Origin: Nocardioides sp. JQ2195
GTDB lineage: Bacteria > Actinomycetota > Actinomycetes > Propionibacteriales > Nocardioidaceae
Direction of reading: 5' to 3'
NCBI RefSeq assembly: GCF_012272695.1
Contig: NZ_CP050902.1
Location: 1,736,001 to 1,800,000 of the forward strand
DNA length: 64,000 nucleotides
Made by a program: the position numbers and the translations under genes. The notes under the pieces were generated by a model, which ran no database searches, was not told the DNA's origin, and worked only from the letters and a program-made list of their open reading frames with translations. Shown one piece after another: positions 59,127 through 64,000 of the stretch; the stretch's first letter is position 1; every line of letters begins with the position of its first letter.

Positions 59127-59158
59127 GGGCCCCGGGAGTCAGCTCCCCGGGCCCTTTT
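59127..59158 (+). terminator. Rho-independent terminator of the 48-residue gene
   Basis: Arms 59127-59138 and 59143-59154 (GGGCCCCGGGAG / CTCCCCGGGCCC) pair with a single C-C mismatch around a TCAG loop and are followed by TTTT (59155-59158). This is the clearest classical terminator in the window. Confidence 0.8.
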
Positions 59159-59333
59159 GCGTCTCTTGGGCCGGGTTGTTGTCAGCGACGGGTCGTGGTC
59201 GGTGGCCGAGAGGGGCGGCCGGTTCCGCCGCACCGCCGAGAACGACATTCGGGCTGGGTTTCGTGCGAGGACCGACCAGAAGGTTGCTCTCGACCCTGAC
59301 CGGTGCCTGACGCGCGGGCACCCGGAAACGGCA

Positions 59334-59365
59334 AGGCGGCACGAACTGTTCAGTTCGTGCCGCCT
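59334..59365. terminator. Perfect 15-base stem, end of the HesB-like gene
   Basis: AGGCGGCACGAACTG (59334-59348) and CAGTTCGTGCCGCCT (59351-59365) are exact inverted copies around TT, 17 bases beyond the stop of the minus-strand HesB-like gene. The GGCACGA/TCGTGCC core resembles that of the hairpin at 5168-5209. The gap from the previous terminator (59159-59333) shows nothing else. Confidence 0.65.
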
Positions 59366-59381
59366 CGGCGGACCGTTGCGC

Positions 59382-59663
59382 TCAGGCCTGCTGGGCCAGG
59401 GCGAACTGGACGCCACCCTGCTGGTCGACGGCGGCATCGAGCACCTTGTCGTCGAGCTGGAGCGCGGCGTTCTCGTCGAGAAAGATGGTCGCGCCATCCT
59501 GTTCGACGACCTGGTCACCCGGCTCGGCCTGGGCCGCAGCGTTCACGGCGAAGGCCTGCTCGGAGGAGTCGTCGCTGCTGATGCGGAGTCCCGCGGTCTC
59601 GGGACCGCCCTGGTCGGCGATGTCCTTGACGATCGTGCTGGCATTCTCGGTCAGGTTGAGCAT
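59382..59663 (-). CDS. HesB/IscA-like small protein without cysteines
   Basis: 93-residue protein resembling the HesB/IscA iron-sulphur assembly fold: MLNLTENASTIVKDIADQGG at the N-terminus, GLRISSD, then AEPGDQVVEQDGATIFLDENAALQLDDKVLDA. All the cluster-binding cysteines of IscA are absent, so it cannot work as an ordinary scaffold. Start ATG 59663 is set by AAGGAGAG; a frame nine residues longer has no ribosome site. It is divergent from the OsmC gene. Function unknown. Confidence 0.7.
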   Translation of the reverse strand: MLNLTENASTIVKDIADQGGPETAGLRISSDDSSEQAFAVNAAAQAEPGDQVVEQDGATIFLDENAALQLDDKVLDAAVDQQGGVQFALAQQA

Positions 59664-59742
59664 GTGCTCTCCTTCGTCGATTGCGTGCATGACTCACCCA
59701 CCCTTGCGCGGCCGGGGCGCTGACGCAAACGCAGCCATCTGG

Positions 59743-59748
59743 CAGGCT
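59743..59748 (+). promoter_or_regulatory. Possible -10 of a leaderless promoter, OsmC gene
   Basis: CAGGCT (C in place of the first T), then CGGGGC, then the ATG at 59755. Weaker match than the others but in the same position. Confidence 0.3.
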
Positions 59749-59754
59749 CGGGGC

Positions 59755-60180
59755 ATGAGCGATTCGGAGACCCTGCGCAGCATCGACCTGACCCGCATCG
59801 GGGATGCGCGCTACAAGGCCACCAACAAGCGAGGCGGCGTGCTGCCGATCGGGTCGGGCGAGGACCCTGACTTCACCCCGGTGGAGCTCCTCCTGGCGGC
59901 GATTGCCGGCTGCAGCGCGATCGACGTCGACGCGATCACCGGCAAGCGCGCCCAGCCTGAGTCGTTCGACGTGCACTGCTCGGCCGACAAGGTCCGCGAC
60001 GACGACGGCAACCACCTGACCAATGTCCAGATCACCTTCAACGTGGTGTTCCCGGAAGGCGACGCGGGCGACGCGGCTCGCGAGTTCCTGCCGCGTTCCA
60101 TCGAGATGTCACGCGACCGGCTGTGCACGGTCAGCCGCACGGTCGCGCTGCCCACCGAGGTGGAGTACCACCGGGCCTGA
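59755..60180 (+). CDS. OsmC family protein
   Basis: 141-residue OsmC/Ohr-superfamily protein. The two redox cysteines are Cys53 in IAGCSAIDV and Cys124 in RLCTVSRT, positions used for thiol-dependent reduction of organic hydroperoxides. FTPVELLLAAIAGC is the usual first motif. It is more like OsmC than Ohr. It begins right at a candidate leaderless start and lies 58 bases before the SDR gene. Confidence 0.88.
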   Translation: MSDSETLRSIDLTRIGDARYKATNKRGGVLPIGSGEDPDFTPVELLLAAIAGCSAIDVDAITGKRAQPESFDVHCSADKVRDDDGNHLTNVQITFNVVFPEGDAGDAAREFLPRSIEMSRDRLCTVSRTVALPTEVEYHRA

Positions 60181-60226
60181 TCCCAGTCGGGTGGCCCGCG
60201 ACGACGGCGCGGGACCGCCTGTCGCC

Positions 60227-60232
60227 TACGAT
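60227..60232 (+). promoter_or_regulatory. -10 hexamer of a leaderless promoter, SDR gene
   Basis: TACGAT, then CCCGCC, then the ATG at 60239. It fixes the start; the frame is open much further upstream, inside the OsmC gene. Confidence 0.55.
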
Positions 60233-60238
60233 CCCGCC

Positions 60239-61135
60239 ATGCCGCGAACTGCATGGACCCGCGACCGGATGGCCGCCCAGGACGGGCGCTGCTTCGTGGT
60301 CACGGGCGCCACCGGCGGTCTGGGCCTCGAGGTGACCCGCGCGCTCGCCGTCGCCGGCGCCGAGGTGGTGATGGCGGTGCGCGACGTGGCGCGCGGCGAG
60401 GCTGCCGCCGAGCGGGTACGCCGAACCGGTGCGCGTGGCCGGGTCGAGGTGCGCCTGCTGGACGTCTCCGACCTGGGGTCGGTGCGCACCTTCGCCGAGG
60501 AGCTCGACCGTGTCGACGTGCTGGTCAACAACGCGGGGATCATGGCGGTGCCGGAGCGTCGGACCGTCGACGGGTTCGAGTCCCAGATCGGCACCAACCA
60601 CTTGGGCCACTTCGCCCTGTCCAACCTCGTGCTGCCGCGGCTGACCGACCGGGTGGTCGTGGTCAGCTCGGCGTCCCACCGCAGCGGGGACCTCGACGTC
60701 GACGACCTCGACTTCGAGCGGCGCGGCTACTCGGCGTACGGCGCCTACGCGCAGTCGAAGCTGGCGAACCTGCTGTTCGTGGCGGAGCTGCAACGACGAC
60801 TGGACGACTGCGGGTCGTCACTGCGGGCCACCGCCGCCCATCCCGGCTACACCGCGACCGGCATCCAGGGTGGCACCGGGAGCCGGGCCTTCACCGGGCT
60901 GAGCAACCTCGGCAACGCACTGTTCGGGATGAAGCCGTCGCAGGGTGCGCTGCCGATCCTCTTCGCCGCGACCGAGGACCTGCCCGGCAACAGCTACGTC
61001 GGCCCGAGCGGCCCGGGTGAGCTCTTCGGGCATCCCACGCTGGTCGGACGCTCGCCGCGGGCGAACGACTCCGACCTGGCTGCGGCGCTGTGGCGGCGGT
61101 CCGAGTCGCTCACGGGCGTCGACTGGCCGCTGTGA
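60239..61135 (+). CDS. Short-chain dehydrogenase/reductase (retinol dehydrogenase-like)
   Basis: 298-residue SDR: TGATGGLGLEVTRAL binds the cofactor, NNAGIMAVPERRT, VVVSSASHRSGDLD, and catalytic YGAYAQSKLAN. This is the oxidoreductase/retinol dehydrogenase-like subgroup, with an additional C-terminal region (LFGMKPSQGALPILFAATED). Substrate unknown. The start is placed by the leaderless -10; nothing precedes it as a ribosome site. Confidence 0.87.
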   Translation: MPRTAWTRDRMAAQDGRCFVVTGATGGLGLEVTRALAVAGAEVVMAVRDVARGEAAAERVRRTGARGRVEVRLLDVSDLGSVRTFAEELDRVDVLVNNAGIMAVPERRTVDGFESQIGTNHLGHFALSNLVLPRLTDRVVVVSSASHRSGDLDVDDLDFERRGYSAYGAYAQSKLANLLFVAELQRRLDDCGSSLRATAAHPGYTATGIQGGTGSRAFTGLSNLGNALFGMKPSQGALPILFAATEDLPGNSYVGPSGPGELFGHPTLVGRSPRANDSDLAAALWRRSESLTGVDWPL

Positions 61136-61165
61136 GTCTGGCCGCCGTGTGTCTGGCCGCAGCGC

Positions 61166-61879
61166 TCAGTCGTCGACCTCGTCGATGACGACCTTCGTGT
61201 TCGGGGAGCCGTCCCCGGGACCGTTGGCATTGTCGGACCCCTTGGCCGCCACCTTCTGGAGGATGCGGATGCTGGCGACGTCGACCTTGCCGAACACGGT
61301 GTATGCCGCCGGCAGCGGGGAGTCCTTGTAGACCATGAAGAACTGTGACCCGTTCGTGCCCGGCCCGGCGTTGGCCATGGCCAGGGTGCCGGCCGGGTAG
61401 GTCTCCTTGCCGGTGAGCTCGTCGTCGAAGCGATAACCGGGACCACCCATCCCCGTGCCGGTGGGGTCTCCGCACTGGAGGACATGGATGCCCTCCGTGG
61501 TGAGTCGGTGGCACTCGGTGTCGTCGAAGTAGTCCTGGTCGGCCAGCGACAGGAACGAGTTGACCGTGCAGGGGGTGCGCCTCGCGTCGAGCGAAGCCTT
61601 GAGGTCGCCGACGCTGGTCTCGAGGGTGACGGGGATGCGAGCGGCCCTCGGTGCCGTCGCCGGTGGCGGCGTCGCCTCCTTGGCAGGCGATCCGTCCGCT
61701 GGGTACGAGCACGAGCCCGCGCCGGCTGCTGCCTCCGGTGAGGTCGACTCCGCCGGCGCCGCCGAGGTGGCGGAGTTCTCGGCCGTCACGTCGTCGTTGC
61801 CGCCCCCGTCGTCGTTCGAGCACGCGGCGAAGGAGAAGAGGGTCAGTGCGGTGGCCAGGGCCAGGCTTCGCTTCAGCAT
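61166..61879 (-). CDS. Lipoprotein peptidyl-prolyl cis-trans isomerase (cyclophilin type)
   Basis: 237-residue extracytoplasmic lipoprotein: the signal ends FSFAACSNDD, with the lipidated Cys20, then a low-complexity linker to about residue 75. The cyclophilin domain follows with NSFLSLADQDYFDDTECHRL, GTGMGGPGYRFDDE, LAMANAGPGTNGSQFFM and YTVFGKVD. The GSQFFM and TVFGKV motifs are standard, though the FHR arginine is replaced in CHRL. Probably leaderless. The upstream membrane-protein gene overlaps its start by seven bases. Confidence 0.88.
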   Translation of the reverse strand: MLKRSLALATALTLFSFAACSNDDGGGNDDVTAENSATSAAPAESTSPEAAAGAGSCSYPADGSPAKEATPPPATAPRAARIPVTLETSVGDLKASLDARRTPCTVNSFLSLADQDYFDDTECHRLTTEGIHVLQCGDPTGTGMGGPGYRFDDELTGKETYPAGTLAMANAGPGTNGSQFFMVYKDSPLPAAYTVFGKVDVASIRILQKVAAKGSDNANGPGDGSPNTKVVIDEVDD

Positions 61880-62598
61880 GCGGCGATGCTAGCCGCCCCG
61901 TCGCGCTGGCCCCGGGCGACCCATGGCCAGGTCATCAACGCCCACACGGAGGCCACGATCAGCACCTCCAGCACGACGTACGACGGCCACGGACCGAGGT
62001 GGTCGAGCAAGGAGCCGGTGCTGGGCTTGCGGTTCAGGAAGCCGTAGTTGGTGCCGGTGACGGCGTTGAACGTGAAGACCGAGACGGCCCAGGTCGCGGT
62101 GGCGGCCACCGTGCTGGCGTAGTCGCGCCAGGCGGGCCGCAGGCCCAGGCCCCAGGTCAGGTGGATGGCGGCCCACACAATGAGGATGTGCATGCCCCAG
62201 AAACCGATGTACTTCGGGTTCGGGAAGTCGGCGGTCAGCCAAGGGGTCAACAGGCCCTGGGTGGTCAGCACGAGTCCCCAGAAGTAGGTGAGGGCCACGA
62301 AGAACCGGTGGTGGGTCAGCAGCGCGACCACCGCGGCGATCCAGGCGAAGTCGCACAGCTGCAGGGGAAGGGTGGTGTCGAAGGCATACTGCCCCGGCAT
62401 GAAGTCGACGATCTGCATCGGAACGGTGAAGGCCATGATCGCGACGGCGAACCACCGGCTGGCCCGCCGCGGGTCCGCTGCGCCACGCTGGGCACGCCCG
62501 AGTGCGACGACCGGCCAGATGCCGGCGACGAACAGGGCCAGCATCGCCACGTGAGACGGACCGATGGTCACGAAGGTGGAGGCAGTCATCAAGGTCAT
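61873..62598 (-). CDS. YwaF/TIGR02206 family membrane protein
   Basis: About 241 residues with six to seven membrane helices. Recognisable: GPSHVAMLALFVAGIW, LPLQLCDFAWIAAVVAL, YFWGLVLTTQGLLTPWLTADFPNPKYIGFWGMHILIVWAA and TGTNYGFLNRKPSTGSLLDHLGPWP, the typical TIGR02206 pattern. Function of the family is unknown. Start is uncertain: ATG 62598 is used, with GTG 62616 and ATG 62589 possible. It overlaps the peptidyl-prolyl isomerase gene by seven bases, and that gene's -10 lies within its last codons. Confidence 0.85.
   Translation of the reverse strand: MTLMTASTFVTIGPSHVAMLALFVAGIWPVVALGRAQRGAADPRRASRWFAVAIMAFTVPMQIVDFMPGQYAFDTTLPLQLCDFAWIAAVVALLTHHRFFVALTYFWGLVLTTQGLLTPWLTADFPNPKYIGFWGMHILIVWAAIHLTWGLGLRPAWRDYASTVAATATWAVSVFTFNAVTGTNYGFLNRKPSTGSLLDHLGPWPSYVVLEVLIVASVWALMTWPWVARGQRDGAASIAAC
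61886..61891 (-). promoter_or_regulatory. -10 hexamer of a leaderless promoter, peptidyl-prolyl isomerase gene
   Basis: On the minus strand TAGCAT, then CGCCGC, then the ATG at 61879. It lies inside the 3' end of the upstream membrane-protein gene. Confidence 0.5.
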
Positions 62599-62750
62599 GA
62601 CATCCAGCGTGCCCACTGCTGACCGCGACCACCTGCGTACAGGTACTCAACTCGACCACCCAGCTGGTGCTCAGCTGACCGCTCCACTGGACCCGGCGGG
62701 ACGTCCGGCGTCTCGCAGTCTCGGTGCGTGCACCCCACGACGCGGAGTCG

Positions 62751-62756
62751 TAGTGT
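62751..62756 (+). promoter_or_regulatory. -10 hexamer of a leaderless promoter, lut operon
   Basis: TAGTGT, then CGCCAC, then the ATG at 62763. Confidence 0.55.
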
Positions 62757-62762
62757 CGCCAC

Positions 62763-63572
62763 ATGGACACCCAGGAGGCGGCCGGGGTGCGGGTCGGACT
62801 GATGATCACCTGCATCAATGACGCGATGTTCCCCGACACGGGGAAGTCCGTGGTGCGGTTGTTGCGTCGTCTCGGTGTCGAGGTGGAGTTCCCACCGGCC
62901 CAGACCTGTTGCGGACAACCGATGGTCAACACCGGCTACTTCGACGAGGCGGTGCCGATGGTGCGCAACTTCGTGGATGCGTTCGCCGGCTACGACTACG
63001 TGGTCACGCCGAGCGGGTCCTGCACCGGCAGCGCTCGTCACCAGCACCAGATCGTGGCCCGTCGATCCGGTGACCCGGGTCTGGTCCGGGCAGTGGAGGA
63101 GGTCGCGCCACGAGTCGTCGAGCTCAGTGAGTTCCTCGTCGACGTGCTCGGCGTGGTCGACGTGGGCGCCTACTTCCCGCACCAGGTGACCTATCACCCG
63201 ACCTGCCACTCCCTGCGGATGCTGGGGGTCGGTGACCGACCGACCCGCCTCCTCGGCGCGGTGCGGGGCCTCCGGTTGGTCGAGCTGCCGGCGGCGGAGC
63301 AGTGTTGCGGCTTCGGTGGGACGTTCGCGGTCAAGAACGCCGACACCTCGGTGGCGATGGGCTCCGACAAGGCCCGTCACGTGCTGGACACGGGGGCGGA
63401 GGTTCTGGTGGCCGGTGACAACTCGTGCCTCATGCACATCGGGGGGATCCTCTCGAGACAGCGATCCGGGATCCGGGTGATGCACCTGGCCGACGTCCTG
63501 GCCAGCACGGAGGGCGACGCCGGGCAGACCGGGGACGCCGGCCCGGCGAAGACCGAGGAGATGCTGCCATGA
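62763..63572 (+). CDS. lutA: Lactate utilisation iron-sulphur subunit (LutA/LldE)
   Basis: 269-residue protein with two CCG domains: QTCCGQPMVN at about 43 and EQCCGFGGTF at about 180, each preceded by further cysteines (TCIND, HPTCHSL). These bind iron-sulphur clusters in the three-part L-lactate dehydrogenase LutABC. The Cys-rich layout and length match LutA/LldE. The next gene overlaps by four bases (ATGA) and is lutB, so the operon continues past the window. Confidence 0.92.
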   Translation: MDTQEAAGVRVGLMITCINDAMFPDTGKSVVRLLRRLGVEVEFPPAQTCCGQPMVNTGYFDEAVPMVRNFVDAFAGYDYVVTPSGSCTGSARHQHQIVARRSGDPGLVRAVEEVAPRVVELSEFLVDVLGVVDVGAYFPHQVTYHPTCHSLRMLGVGDRPTRLLGAVRGLRLVELPAAEQCCGFGGTFAVKNADTSVAMGSDKARHVLDTGAEVLVAGDNSCLMHIGGILSRQRSGIRVMHLADVLASTEGDAGQTGDAGPAKTEEMLP

Positions 63573-64000
63573 GTGCGACCTTCGTCGGCATGCCCGCCTT
63601 TCCGGAAGCCGCCCGCAGGGCACTGGAGAACACCCAGCAACGGCACAACCTGGCCCACGCCACGGGCACGATCCGTGACAAGCGGGCTGCGGTGGTCGCC
63701 GAGGTCGACGACTGGGAGGCACTGCGCCTGGCGGGTGCCGCGATCAAGGACCAGACGCTGCGCCACCTCGACGACCACCTGGTCGCGCTCGAGGCCGCGC
63801 TCCAGGAGCGTGGGGCCACGGTGCACTGGGCACGCGACGCCGAGGAAGCCTGTCGGATCGTCGCCGACGTGGCTCGCGCCCACGACGTCGACGAGGTCGT
63901 GAAGGTGAAGTCGATGGCCACCCAGGAGATCGGCCTCAACGAGGCGCTCGAGGCGGAGGGCATCTCCGCGTGGGAGACCGACCTGGCCGAGCTGATCGTG
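63569..64000 (+). CDS. lutB: Lactate utilisation protein B (LutB), 3' end outside window
   Basis: The first 144 residues of an open frame that runs off the right edge. Starts MSATFVGMPAFPEAARRALENTQQ and continues with TIRDKRAAVVAEVDDWEALRLAGAAIKDQTL and VVKVKSMATQEIGLNEALEAEGI, the N-terminal LUD domain of LutB. The two 4Fe-4S ferredoxin motifs expected in the C-terminal half lie beyond the window. It overlaps lutA by four bases. Confidence 0.9.
   Translation, partial: MSATFVGMPAFPEAARRALENTQQRHNLAHATGTIRDKRAAVVAEVDDWEALRLAGAAIKDQTLRHLDDHLVALEAALQERGATVHWARDAEEACRIVADVARAHDVDEVVKVKSMATQEIGLNEALEAEGISAWETDLAELIV

Overview
The window is chromosomal DNA from a high-GC actinobacterium. The nearest recognisable gene neighbourhoods are mycobacterial and rhodococcal: two mce lipid-import operons, KstR, Hsd4A, a FadE34-like fused acyl-CoA dehydrogenase, and the HtdX-FabG4-FadA2 trio. 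Base composition, the leaderless genes and the absence of mycobacterium-specific families suggest a Nocardioides-like organism; this is inference, since no 16S or other marker is present. I found 62 protein genes (two cut by the window edges) and no rRNA, tRNA, CRISPR array, insertion sequence or prophage.

Layout. 1-5114: secreted or cell-wall enzymes (a zinc metallopeptidase fragment, an L,D-transpeptidase, an M23 peptidase with repeats), a PAC2-family protein and a TesB thioesterase. 5228-9736: a fatty-acid module (MaoC dehydratase and FabG4 divergent from FadA2) with a TetR regulator beyond it. 9859-18741: an AlkA-type glycosylase and the first mce operon (two YrbE permeases, MceA-F). 18802-25116: an SDR and a CMD-like protein, a phospholipase-D-type protein, uvrB, a MmcQ-like protein, a DivIVA-motif protein and a DUF1707 membrane protein. 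25334-35570: a second, mce4-type operon with two Mce-associated proteins. 35723-39159: ferredoxin reductase, a PNPOx-like flavoprotein, a 3Fe-4S ferredoxin, Hsd4A and a second steroid-dehydrogenase-like SDR. 39262-48778: kstR, a glycosyltransferase/methyltransferase/alpha-toroid operon, a second methyltransferase, a FadE34-like dehydrogenase, a LipC-like esterase and a WS/DGAT acyltransferase. 48845-64000: a hydrolase, an unknown secreted protein, sbcCD, a MOSC protein, pepN, small stress or housekeeping proteins, a secreted peptidyl-prolyl isomerase and the start of a lactate-utilisation (lut) operon.

The unifying theme of 25-49 kb is steroid (cholesterol-like) uptake and breakdown. A KstR orthologue is encoded at 39262-39867, and five KstR-type palindromes (core AACnnGTT) sit in front of the mce4 operon, the ferredoxin-reductase operon, the glycosyltransferase operon, the FadE34/methyltransferase divergent pair and the WS/DGAT gene. 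Mce4 would import the steroid, the ferredoxin system could feed an oxygenase encoded elsewhere, Hsd4A and FadE34 would shorten the side chain, and WS/DGAT would store the released acyl-CoA. The least explained part is the KstR-box-bearing glycosyltransferase-methyltransferase-toroid operon.

Two genome-wide habits show here. At least 14 genes have a TANNNT -10 hexamer ending 6-7 bases before the start codon, which is the layout of leaderless transcripts. Two convergent gene ends carry the same long palindromic repeat with tandem copies at a 31-base period.
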